A stretch of DNA of 64,000 nucleotides from Tridacna crocea (Eukaryota; Mollusca; Bivalvia; Cardiida; Cardiidae): the NCBI GenBank assembly GCA_943736015.1, contig OX031059.1, positions 60,213,159-60,277,158 of the forward strand, in the 5' to 3' direction. Under the pieces are notes generated by a model. It did no database searches. It was not told the origin of the DNA and saw only the letters and a program-made list of their open reading frames with translations. Positions 23,114 to 33,720 of the stretch are shown piece by piece; the first letter of the stretch is position 1; every line of letters starts with the position of its first letter. The translations under genes were made by a program, and so were the position numbers.

Positions 23114-23519
23114 TTAAAGGCCAGTAGGTGGCGTTTCGCAGCATAATGAGGAAAAAAAGAAACCCAATCCGATTTCCAAAATTTAAGCAGATGCTCATAT
23201 CCTTGTTGATTGCGAGGCATGAAGGATGTTCTCTTTTTCACCGTTATAGCGCCAAAAACTCAGGTTTCGCGTTTGAGCGCCAAAAAAAAAATGAAACGGA
23301 CGTAAGGCAGTAGCGAAAAAAAATCAATTTGCATTTTCAAGGAGGATTTTGGCTAGAATACCTCCCGACCTATTGGACAGGCTCGGATCAGATTACACCC
23401 GGTGGTTCGATCTTAATTTATGCATCCTTTTGTAAGAGTGCATGATGCTACATTTTCTCGTTTGTTTTTAGGTAAAGCTTGAAACTAGATCTTTAGCAAT
23501 AGGTTGACTGTTTTGTAAA

Positions 23520-23826
23520 CAAAACAATTTTGGACTCGTCCAAATTTAAAACATTTAAAGACAACTGTTTGAATGTGGCGAAAATGAATGGATTCCTATT
23601 ATATGGGTACTCATTAGAATCGTCTTACCGAGAAGATTCTAATGAGTACCCACAACATAGAGTGTGGGAGAGAAATAATGACTTTAGAATACCATCACTT
23701 CCTCATATCTGGAGCTCTAAATAGAGAAAATGCTGTTGACCAGCATTTCCTTTTTTTCCCTTAATGTTTTCAAAAGGCTTCTCTTGCAAGGTCGTTAAAA
23801 CACGAGACTGTTTGGTAAAAGATTAA
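23520..23826. repeat. Palindromic MITE carrying a second hairpin insert
   Basis: The MITE sequence is interrupted between about 23596 and 23716. The insert holds a separate 17-bp stem (23605-23621 / 23635-23651). The right end TTTGGTAAAAGATTAA is intact. Confidence 0.65.
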
Positions 23827-23859
23827 GATTTTTTTATGGTTTGACACTTAATGTAAATT

Positions 23860-24307
23860 TTAACTCTTTACAAAACAACCTCTTTAAAAACTGTCTTACA
23901 CTCATACCACTTGCTTCTGGCAAATAAAATACAGTCTACTTGCTACAATTTGTCTTAAAAAGATTATAACACATTGTAGGAAAAGGAGAAAATGCTGCTT
24001 AACCCTTTACCCCATAATGCATTTCTATGGTATCTTTAATTGACCCTAAATAACAGCAAGGATGAAGCCGTATCTTATGTGTATATGACACCCTTTGATA
24101 GTGTAGAAAACATTGTGGCAAAAGGTGAAATTGCTCGTGACGAGCAATTTCACCTTTTGCCACAATGTTTTCCAAAGGCTCCTACAAGCAATGTGTAGAA
24201 ATGAGTATCTATGGAGTAAAGGGTTAACAGCATTTTCTCCTTTTTCTACAATATTTTCAAAAGCCGTCAGGCTCGTGAAAACACGAAATCGTTTGGCAAA
24301 GTGTTAA
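23860..24307. repeat. Palindromic MITE split by a nested MITE
   Basis: The outer copy starts at TTAA 23860 and ends at TTAA 24304-24307. Its palindrome axis (GCTGC TTAA CAGC) is interrupted by the nested copy at 24003-24223. Confidence 0.85.
24003..24223. repeat. Nested MITE with TTAA target duplication
   Basis: 221 bp flanked by TTAA at 23999-24002 and 24224-24227. TIR CCCTTTACCCC / GGAGTAAAGGG. Its type-B palindrome has additional paired changes (GGCAAAAGGTG / CACCTTTTGCC). Confidence 0.9.
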
Positions 24308-24325
24308 ATGAATATTTAAATGGAC

Positions 24326-24562
24326 TTAACCCTGTACCAGACAAAAAAAAATTGTCGAAAAATTGTCGAAATTGAAACCATTTGCAGACGACAATTTCAG
24401 TGTGGCACTAATGGTGCAATTTTTCCTTGATAGGGTAGAAAACATCATTGTGGAAAAAGGAGAAAATGCTGGTTACCAGTATTTACTCCTTTTCCCACGA
24501 TGTTTTCAAAATGCTTCTTTCCCAGGGTCGTTAAAAGTCGTCATTGTGTGGTAAAGGGTTAA
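24326..24562. repeat. Palindromic MITE copy
   Basis: TTAA both ends, CCCTGTACCAGAC / GTGTGGTAAAGGG ends. The left arm has a small duplication (ACATCATTGTGG). Confidence 0.82.
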
Positions 24563-25115
24563 ATATCATTGACTCTGATATATTAATTCATTGAATTTGT
24601 TGTCTATTAATTGTTATTTGTTTTATTCATATTTATAATGTAATTATGGAATATATATTTCCTATCGGATGAGAATATCTAGTCATATTTATTGCTACGT
24701 CTTTAGAGAGAGTAAATCTTTGTAAATAGACTGTAAATATTAGCAGTAAAAATGAAAAAAATAAGTAAAATCTTAGAGTCAATATTTAATATTCATGTGT
24801 CATATAGTTGCAGATTATGATTAGAATGGTGCTGACGGGAGAAAACCTTTTTCTTAACATGTGATTTTTTTCTAAATTGAAATTTTGAATTATCATTTTG
24901 GCAAAATTATCATGCTGAAGCCATTACGAGAAAACAAGTGTCTTTTTGTTCTCCAAATTCCATTTATTCACACACAAAAAAAATCTTGTGGACTAAAACA
25001 CTGAAAACGATAAAAATGCCAAAGCATTTACACGAAATTTATCCATTTTCATCGTTTATATTCTGCTTCTATTTACTCATGATACTGTACATAATAAAGT
25101 CTTTGAAAACATAAC
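24563..25115. other. Non-coding stretch, nothing recognised
   Basis: A/T-rich, no recognised repeat or coding signal. Confidence 0.4.
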
Positions 25116-25192
25116 GTCGGATTACCTCAAAAACATCGTAACTACAGCTTGAAAGAAGCTGAAGTTACAAGGTTTTTGAAGTAAACCGACGA
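25116..25192. repeat. Hairpin repeat, CCTCGTAACTACAGC family
   Basis: Same arms as 15138-15213 with several mismatches. Confidence 0.75.
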
Positions 25193-25439
25193 TTGTTTTC
25201 TATTAGAGGTCGGGTTGAATGTGCTTTAAATAAATCTTTGAGAAACCGCAGTTTTCTCAGTATAACAGGTCGGAATCAATGTGCTTTCGTACATAAATGT
25301 ACATGTATATATAAACCTAAACCATAGAGTGCACAGGGAGACTTTGTTTATATTTCATGCGAGCAGGGTAGACCGAAGATTGGATTGCTTTGGTCTAACG
25401 ATCTACAGGTCCTGAAGATTCTCTACATGGGAAAAAAAT

Positions 25440-25697
25440 GAACCATGCTCTGTCAAAAGAAGGCTTAACGCATTTGCAAAAAGCATCCACCAATGTCAGC
25501 CTGCGCAGTCCGCGCAGGCTGACATTGGTGGACATTTTTTGCCATTGGTCGATTTTATGCATATCTAAGGGCATGTCTACCCAATGATTTAACTGCTTGT
25601 TGGACAAAATTGATTGAACAGATCCATCGTATGATGACATCCTAGATATAGTGGATGATGGAGATTCATTAAGCCTCCTTTTTCCAGAGCATGGCTT
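25440..25697. repeat. Foldback element enclosing a GTCAGCCTGCGC hairpin
   Basis: Outer arms: CCATGCTCTG...GGCTTAA at 25443-25470 and TTAAGCC...CAGAGCATGG at 25671-25697. The inner hairpin at 25469-25544 is the family seen at 8122 and 31024. This shows that the hairpin is the core of a longer element. Confidence 0.65.
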
Positions 25698-25996
25698 AAG
25701 TATATTGTCCACTAAAGGGACAGTCCCTTTAACCTATTACCACACAATCCCTACTTTTGACGCCCCTGAGAAAAAAGCCTTTTGAAAACTCTGGAGGAGT
25801 TTATATTTCCTTTTCCCACAGTGTTTTCTACACTTCCCAGAACAAATTTCAGTGTTTCAGTCACCTTTATTTTGTACGTCTGCACATGCTTTCAATTTGT
25901 ACCAGTCTAAAATTTTGTCGTGTGGAAATGAATTAAGCCCCCTTTTTCCAGAGCATGGCTTAAGTATATTGTCCACTAAAGGGACAGTTCCTTTAG
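25670..25996. repeat. 64-bp direct repeats flanking a MITE
   Basis: 25670-25732 and 25933-25996 are nearly identical (TTAAGCCYCCTTTTTCCAGA ... GGGACAGTYCCTTTA). The MITE at 25729-25936 lies exactly between them, so the arrangement is longer than a 4-bp target duplication. Confidence 0.8.
25729..25936. repeat. Palindromic MITE with a damaged left arm
   Basis: TTAA both ends, CCTATTACCACAC start. GAAAACTCTGG is followed by an unrelated spacer and then the right arm TTCCTTTTCCCACAGTG. Confidence 0.8.
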
Positions 25997-26537
25997 GTGC
26001 GTCAGAAAAGAGAAACTGCAAGCCGGCGACCCCGGATCTTTCCACTTCGAGGCTTGTTTAGCAAGTCTGTAATTGCAACAATGTTAGACTTAGATCAGAC
26101 AGAATGCTATATGCAGTCTAATCCTGATCTACAATGTTCCAATGACACCCGAAGTTGTCCCTTGTATTCTAAGGACGAGTTAACAGTAGATAGTGTAAAT
26201 ATAGTAAGTACTATGTATATAATTTCATGTATATAAAATGTAACAAAACTGACAGCTTGCTGTCAAAAAATGTAAAACGGGCCGGTCCGTGCAATATTTA
26301 TTTATTTAGTCTTATTGTACTTATCAATGTAAATAATAATTGTTATTATTTTGTATATTTGTATATAGAAATAAGTAGTTCGTTCTGAAAGTGTTTGATG
26401 GGCTGTGTATGAATGAGTATATGAAACTTTGCTTGCATTCGAATGAAATGGATGAAGATAAATGTGCAATGCTCGAACACTCAATATTTCGAATGCAGAA
26501 TCAATTCTAGGTTTATAATGCCAAACAAAGCTTATGG

Positions 26538-26768
26538 TTAACCCTTTACCAAACAGTCCCTGTTTTTTTTTACGACCCTAAGATAGAAGCCTTTTGAAAA
26601 CATTGTGGGAAAAGGAGAAAATGCTGGTAACCAGCATTTTCTCCCTTTCCCACAATGTTTTCACCCTGCTGCAAACAAAATTCAATTTTTGAGTTACGTT
26701 TATTTTTTCGGCTGCAGGTGCTTTCAGTTTGGACCAGTCTAAAATTTTGTCGTTTGGTAAAGGGTTAA
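26538..26768. repeat. Palindromic MITE copy, complete
   Basis: TTAA both ends, CCCTTTACCAAAC / GTTTGGTAAAGGG TIRs, type-A palindrome. Confidence 0.88.
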
Positions 26769-26933
26769 GTTGATTAGGATCAATTTGATTGCACTTACTT
26801 TATAGTTTTCGAACTTCATCTCTGTAAGTTTAGATGAAAGGAGATGTAAAAACAAATGGTATTTATCGTGTCTGTTTATGGTTGAAGCTCATCAGACGCG
26901 TCTTGTTTGAGTGCTGCATTTATTTAACTCATT

Positions 26934-27150
26934 ACCAAACGACAAAATTTTAGGCTTGTCCAAATCAAAAGCTTTTGCAGACGACAAAATAAAAGTGACT
27001 GAAAATTTGAAATTTGTTTTGTGAAGGGTAGAAAACATTGTGGGAAAAGAAAATGCTATTTACCAGCATTTTCTCCTTTTCCCACAATGTTTTCTAAAGG
27101 CTTTTTTCTCAGGGGCGTCAAAAGTAGGGATTGTGTGGTAATGGGTTAAT
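26934..27150. repeat. Palindromic MITE copy
   Basis: TTAA both ends. The left arm lacks about 6 bp (gggaaaagaaaatgc), so the hairpin is slightly asymmetric. Confidence 0.85.
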
Positions 27151-27703
27151 TCATTTATCCTATTTTCATTATAGCACATCGCACAATGTGAAATATTCAT
27201 TACCCTCAGTAGTTCGAACTCTCTCATATTCGGATAACTGAGATATTCATGACTGAAATAGTCATCACGAAACATTACGTCCGGTATACAACGCTCACTG
27301 GGATGAGGGTCAGTAGAAAATAATTGTTCAGTAAACCATGACCACACAAAGACAATTTAATTTTTCACCTCCCATAAGTGAAGGACTTTCAGAACCAATG
27401 AAACAAAAGCAGCACTCTGCATGTCACAAAATTGATGAAGGTTGTTCACTTTTATTCATTTCCTTGTCTTGTAGAAATTTCTTCGTTCCATCATTTGTCC
27501 CAGATTTTGAGAGGTCTAAAATTAGTGAGTGTGGTTTTGGGTTCAGTTCATAGTTTATCATTTTGTCATGTAACTCTGTTATATTTTAACATTTTCATGA
27601 AGCCATGTTTTATCATAATTATTTTATCTAATGCTCGGTAAATCAGTAGATATCAATATTATCCATGTTTGTGAACAGGATCTGTTCGTTGACCTTCAAC
27701 CTT
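27151..27703. other. Non-coding stretch, nothing recognised
   Basis: Unique-looking sequence, no supported gene. Confidence 0.4.
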
Positions 27704-27801
27704 TTTTCCACACGATCGAGTGTTTTAACAAATCTGGTGAAAAGGGCCTTCAAAAGCGTTTTGGGAAAAAGAGAAAATGCCTGTCTCCAGCATCAGCGGA
27801 A
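27704..27801. repeat. Palindromic MITE remnant
   Basis: Degraded left half with AAAAGAGAAAATGCCTG/CCAGCAT centre. Confidence 0.45.
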
Positions 27802-27917
27802 ATCAGGTTGTGGACGTTGCATTGCGTATAATTCAATATATTGAATTTTTCTATGGCAAGGTAGAAAAAAAAACGCCTGGGTAGAATAGGAAATGCTAGA
27901 AACTCCCTCATCGGTCC

Positions 27918-28156
27918 GTGAAAACAAAGGATTAATTATTAAACAGTTATATAGATTTTGATTTTACAAGACAGTTTTGTGATGAGGGTGTATGTAGTGA
28001 AAACAAAGGATTGACTGGTAAAGAATTATACAGATTTGGGTTTTACAAGAACGTTATGTGATGAGGGTGTATGTAGTGAAAACAAAGGATTGATTGGTAA
28101 AAAATTATACAGATTTTGGTTTTACAAGAAAGTTATGTGATGAGGGTGTATGCAGT
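27918..28156. repeat. 79-bp tandem repeat, three copies
   Basis: Units start GTGAAAACAAAGGATT at 27918, 27997 and 28076, and end in GATGAGGGTGTATGTA. Divergence is about 10 percent. Confidence 0.85.
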
Positions 28157-28704
28157 GTTTTGATTGTGTGCGGTGTACATGTGTATCATTAGAAATTAGA
28201 ATAGTTCTTGCCAATTTATATGCAGGAAGGAGGAAATGAGTCTCAAAAAATGTATAAAACTTTATGTTGTATCCGCGTGTACAGTTGCTAGATTTCTGAG
28301 TTAACCCATTACCACATAACATCACTTAACGTAACGAAACGTACCATACCATAACATAACATAACATGACATAACATGACACAACATAAGCTATGCTTAA
28401 TTTGGCGTTTAACTGTGACAATTCATAGCCAATACATAAAGAAATATCAATGTGGAGTGTAAATATACATGTAGATAAGGCTACTTGCTTTAACTCTTAG
28501 CCCTTAGGCAGATAAGCGCGACTCACTGACCTTTTGCGGATAGTGTAGATCAAGATCAGACTGCACAGAACGTGCAGTCTGATCTTAGATCTACACTGTC
28601 CGATTGAGAGATACGTTTCTAAGAAAAGTTTGTACAATCGGTTTGAAAGTTTTATTTATCTAGACAAGGTTTAACTACCCCGTCAAGTGTATGACTGGTA
28701 CAAT
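28157..28704. other. Non-coding stretch with pentamer repeat and a hairpin
   Basis: 28328-28385 is a CATAA/CATGA pentameric repeat. 28537-28603 is a GATCAGACTGC-family hairpin with a nearly perfect stem. Confidence 0.6.
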
Positions 28705-28934
28705 TTAACCCATATTATCATACAATCCCTACTTTTGACGACCATGAGAAAGAAGCCTTTAGAAAACATTGTGGGAAAAAGAGAAAATGCTAGTAACCAG
28801 TATTTTCTTCTTTTTCCACAATGTTTTCTACTCTTCACAGAGAAAAAAAAAATCAAATTTTTAGTCACTTTTATTTTGTCGATTATGCTTTCGATTTGGA
28901 CAAGCCCAAATTTTGTCGTTTGGTATTGAGTTAA
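28705..28934. repeat. Palindromic MITE copy
   Basis: TTAA both ends, CCCATATTATCATAC start. The centre AAAATGCTAGTAACCAGTAT has one unpaired change. Confidence 0.83.
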
Positions 28935-28935
28935 A

Positions 28936-29122
28936 CCTGTTTGTGGAAGATAAATTAAATGTGGCTCACTCGTAAAATAGCTTTTCTTTTTACTGGTAGA
29001 AAACAATGTTGGAAAAGAAGAAAATGCTGGTTACCAGCATTTTCTCCTTTTCCCACAATGTTTCAAAAGGCAATAGATCTTCCCAAAGTCGTTAAAACTG
29101 TAACTTGTGTGGTAAATGGATA
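28936..29122. repeat. Palindromic MITE, 5'-truncated
   Basis: Type-A palindrome and right end TGTGTGGTAAATGG. It directly abuts the previous copy. Confidence 0.7.
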
Positions 29123-29509
29123 ATGACTTTTTGAATACAATGCCGGAAAAGGAAGATATGTAAAAAAAAAAGGGAGCTTATATGGTAATGGGACAATTTT
29201 TATAGGTCGGATATTCCGACACTAAACTGACATGTCTGATAGTAATTTATTGTCTGTTTTGTTTTGCACGTTTGTATTTTTCAGACCTTTGAGGTTTTCT
29301 GTGTACGATGACTTTATGATATAATGTACAGTTTAGAAAAAATAACTCTCTATCAAATCATGTTGAACACTAAATACAGCGCAATTGGAATATTACGAGA
29401 TGTTACATATACATGTTTCATTCAGTTTATTTGTAGAATGAAAAACTTTGACAACTTGAGAACAGGTTTTTTTTCCATACCTCAAATCTGCAAACTACAT
29501 ATATATAAC

Positions 29510-29737
29510 ACATTCCCACACAATCCCTACTTTTGACGACCCTAAGAAAGAAGCATTTGGAAAACATTGTGGAAAAAAGGAGAAAATGCTGGTAACCAGC
29601 ATTTTCTCCTTTTTCCACAATGTTTTCTACCCTTCACGAAACGAATTTCAAATTTTCAGTAACTTTTTTTTGTGTTGTTGTCTGAAAATGCTTTCGATTT
29701 GGACAAGCCTAAAATATTGTCGTTTGGTAATGAGGTA
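29510..29737. repeat. Palindromic MITE copy
   Basis: ATTCCCACACAATCCC start, GTTTGGTAATGAGG end, palindrome arms with paired GGAAAAAAGG / CCTTTTTCC forms. Confidence 0.8.
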
Positions 29738-31023
29738 ATCATCTCTATACATATTTAGCTCTTTACCGTCTCTTTGAACTTCAAAAAGCACTTATTATGG
29801 TTAAAACACGTATCCATTATGTTTTAGTCTACATTAAAAGTATTTTACCCCGGGTTTTTTAGACCGTCATATAGGCATATTGACATCAGAATGCCGTTTT
29901 CTTTGTATGTACTTGTTTAAGACTTTTTAAATAACGTCTTTTAGAGTTAAAACCTTCTCTCCATTGGGAAATAATAATTTTGGAAAACAGAGCAGTTCCA
30001 CTTCTGATTGCCCGCACTAAATTTCGAGAAAAAACAACAACCCAAATTAAAACGGAAAAAAGTTGGGTCAATTTATGTCTGAGTAATTAAGACCCTTTCT
30101 GTACCACTCGTTGTAAGGCAAGTTTTAGACTTCAACGAAGTTTCGGAACATGATACGCAGATGTTCTGCATCTTTGCCATTATTTTTTGTTGCGTCAGAA
30201 TCATTTTTGTTCAGGCAAGGTCAAAGGTTAAGTAAAAAAGATGCGTTATCTTCGCTTTAATCACTAACAACTGTCGCATCCATGTACTTAGTACTAAATC
30301 CGTTACCACATGTAACACGTGTTGCTTTTTTGACCTTACGTGAACTTCACAGCATATGGTGTTAACTAATACCTTATGAATAATGATTCGACTAGTCCAA
30401 AATGCTTACAGCTGTTGAAAGAAGCAGAAGCTGCGTTAATTCCAATACAGGCTAAACAAAGAAACTGATTCGAATTTGTAATGCCTTCGTTTTGATGCAA
30501 ATCTGAAACAGATTTTTGCAAGGGAACTGCGAAAATTGTCAAACCTGGTCAGGCTGCGCGAATCTGTATGAAAAGTGGTCATTGTCCCTTGCTATACAAT
30601 CATTTTTGAATTATCAACTTAAACTGACCTGCACTATCGTTGATCTGTTTTCATGTATAACTGGTGTACATATTTCCCAGATGATCCTTTTTTTTACGTG
30701 ATGGGTCACATATACACGTATATGACTAACTAGTGACTTTTTAACCTTGCATGGCAACATGTGTTAATCGACCCCATGTCGTTACGAAACTAAAATATAT
30801 GACAATCAGCAGATTCGTGTATACCATAAAATACGGAGACGAAAGACAAGAGTTGATTCACTTAAGTCATGCTTTTGGCAAAAGGGGGGTTTAATACAAC
30901 TCTGCAATACGTTATACCGAGCAAGACATCATATTGTTATTTATCCATAAAGCTCGTTTTAATGTAACGATTAGCTGAATCTGTAGAAAGAGTGATTCTC
31001 TTACATGCAGAGAATTTACTAAA
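29738..31023. other. Non-coding stretch, nothing recognised
   Basis: 1.3 kb without a recognised element or coding signal. Confidence 0.4.
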
Positions 31024-31100
31024 AGCAAAAAAGTTTCGACCCATGTCAGTCTGCGCGGACTGCGCAGGCTGACATGGGTCGAAACTTTTTTGCAGATGCA
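31024..31100. repeat. Hairpin repeat, GTCAGCCTGCGC family, near-perfect
   Basis: GCAAAAAAGTTTCGACCCAT arm and complement around GTCAGTCTGCGCGGACTGCG. It is followed by GATGCACTAAGCCCCC, the outer block of the family. Confidence 0.85.
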
Positions 31101-31474
31101 CTAAGCCCCCTGAGTATAGCTCAGTCATTCGAATCTTCAACAAAGGGATTGAAATAATATTAGTTTGCATTATTACATGTATTTGTTTTTTCTATTTTTC
31201 CTTCTAAAAATAATAGTCTGCTGTGACATTTAGGTTTTTTATTTTCTGATTTTTTTTTTATATATGTTTCTAAGTTGATTGATTATCTTTTACATGTATG
31301 AATTTTATAGTAGTTTTTTTTCCATTTTATGTTGATGTAACACGATTTGTTATCTACGATAATTTATTACTATTAGTTACTTATTGATTCTTCACGGATA
31401 GAGAAATCCTGTTATTTCACGGACAGAGAAATCCTACTTATGAAATTATTGTATAGTTGTATAATGGTTAGATC

Positions 31475-31475
<1 letters not shown>

Positions 31476-31521
<46 letters not shown>
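31476..31521. repeat. (GA)n microsatellite
   Basis: About 23 uninterrupted GA units. Confidence 0.95.
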
Positions 31522-31525
<4 letters not shown>

Positions 31526-31893
31526 GGGGCTATTTCCCATCAGTTATAGTGCTGTATAAATGCGTAAATAAATCAGTTTTAGAAGAAACGTTTTGATAGA
31601 AAGATAGATAGTTAGCTGGAAGAAGCCCTTCTTCATTATAGATTGTAGATAGCTCTGCGGAAATAAAATCCACCTCTCGAAATTCATTGTTGTGTTTATT
31701 TTTTTGTTGAAAGGAGAATCGGCGACATGAGTATCTGTAATAGTTTAATTTCATTTTTTTCTTTTTTCTCTGATCAACAATCCTGAATTCCTGGGACAGA
31801 AAGGAAATCGTCAAAGCTGGACATTCTCTGCAGCCTTCGCTTGAAGTACATGTACATTTCATACTGAAACATTTAACACAAGGACGCACACAT

Positions 31894-32133
31894 GTTGCTT
31901 GCAAAACGCGAAAAGGGACACTCGGACATAAATTTGCGTAAAGTGTCGTCTAGGATCAGTCTAATCAGGCTAATCCGAGACGGCACTTTACGACTACAAT
32001 AGATTTTGTCCTTTAGTAGGCATGCGCAAAACAGAAAATTACACAAAAACTGAAAGTATCGTTTCGAATTCGCGCAGGCTGATTCGTAATGACACTTTAC
32101 GCAAATGTCCGAATGCCCGATTCCGCGCGTTGC
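31894..32133. repeat. Foldback repeat, GCGTAAAGTGTCGTC family
   Basis: Outer arms TTGCGTAAAGTGTCGTCT and CACTTTACGCAAATGTCCGA. Inner hairpin AGTGTCGTC...GGATCAGTCTAA..GACGGCACTTTACG. A second copy lies at 59587-59840. Confidence 0.75.
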
Positions 32134-32721
32134 GGACCATATAGAACTTTTGATCCGCAGATTTTGAAAACTGCACGTATCAGTATAAAACAAGAAACAA
32201 TGGCGGCTCCCTATTCAAGCAATGATATCCATAACATGCTGAAAAATCGTTTTCCCTGCCATCAGATATTATGACTTTGTCATTTGTAAAAGTGTTACCG
32301 CTTTTTATCACATAACTCTCCTTGTTTACAATGTGATACATCCATTACGAATTTTCTTGTCTCACGCGTGTAAGATAAGAAAATAGTTTTGTATTTGGTC
32401 AATACTCTAATTATACGCTTCATTTCTAAAACATTGCTGACCTAGGTTTCTGAAGGAAATTAGCGGTCAAAGTTCGTACACCATGATAAAGTTGTTAATT
32501 TAATCACTGTTAGACTCAAACAAAAATCAATATTATGCAAGTTTCTTCGGAACTATTTGCGTTCGTAATGCACCTGTCAAAGTAAGTGCACAGGCTTCAT
32601 GTAAATTTCACTAAGCATTATACATGTATGCCTGTGGTTTAACACATTTTGGACTATAATTCTTCTTATACAGTAACGTGATAAAAAGAATCTGACACTC
32701 CTTGATTTTTGAGGTAAAAAT

Positions 32722-32893
32722 TTAACCCTTTCCCAAATGACAAATTTTAGACTGTCCCAAACTCAAAGTGTTTGTAGATGACAATTTTAGATTTGATGAG
32801 AATGGCAGAAAATTTTTCGATAGGCTAGAAAACACTGTGGGAAAAGGAGAAATTGCTCGTAACCAAAACCAGGGCTTGTTGGGAAAGGGTTAA
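32722..32893. repeat. Palindromic MITE, type B, right arm deleted
   Basis: TTAA both ends. Left arm GTGGGAAAAGGAGAAATTGC is present, but the sequence jumps from GCTCGTAACC to AAAACCAGGGCTTG, so the right arm is missing. Confidence 0.83.
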
Positions 32894-33080
32894 AAGCTCG
32901 CTTAATAACATTTTTGTAGATTTTTATCTCAAAAACCAACTGATGTCAGTTCCTGTATGTCTAATAAAGCGATTATTGCGCTGAGATTAAGCTGATCTAA
33001 GCTGCGCCAACGTTATTTATAAACAAACAAGTGAATAAGTTCATTCCAGTAGGCAAGTTGGGCGACTGTACATCGAAAGA

Positions 33081-33144
<64 letters not shown>

Positions 33145-33639
33145 GGGAAGAGAGGAAGAAGATGTGTATGTCAATAACAAATAAAGATAATAAATTTTTG
33201 AGCAATTCAATTCCCATCACATATCTTAATCCAAAGGAAGGGAGGCAACTACAACGTTTCAGGTAATACATCGAAGACTTTTACTCATGAGTTATATACC
33301 TTCGTAGGCGTCAAAAAGCGGGGTCATTGTCGTTTTTTTGGTGATCAACTAATGCTGTACAGAATCTATTGTACAATTTTTCTTTGAAAAATGTTGTTGG
33401 GAGTTTTGCGAAATAAATTGATTAAAAAGAAGACAGGTAACACGAGACTGGAATCCTCTTGTCTTTGGAGTCAATATATGGTCAAAACCATTATGTTTTT
33501 GGCCAATATACATGTATAACTATATTGTGCATGTGCGATTTTGCAAACTTTTAACGTCGTTATCCTATGGAGATGTATCAAGGACTGGTCGCTGTGTGAT
33601 ACACAGAGGATATTTGTTTGTTTACTCTGTTAAAGATTG
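32894..33639. other. Non-coding stretch with (GT)n(GA)n
   Basis: 33082-33140 is a compound GT/GA microsatellite. ORFs across it read as repetitive Ser-Leu/Thr-His and are artefacts. Confidence 0.6.
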
Positions 33640-33720
33640 AAATTTATTTCATCTCGTTAAACCATCGGTAATATTTTCACAACTGGCGCAGATGGTGTTC
33701 ACGAGGTGAAATAAATTTCG
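33640..33720. repeat. Foldback repeat, CCATCGGTAATATT family
   Basis: GAAATTTATTTCATCTCGT at the left and ACGAGGTGAAATAAATTTC at the right are complementary. The same family is at 58736-58836. Confidence 0.7.

Noticed and set aside
5598-29618. Many short ORFs sharing GKGENAGNQHFLLFPQCF-type peptides
   Set aside because: They are translations of the MITE palindrome in various frames and appear wherever a copy lies. No codon-level conservation is expected.
33013-33271. Ser-Leu and Thr-His repeat ORFs
   Set aside because: They read through the GT/GA microsatellite.
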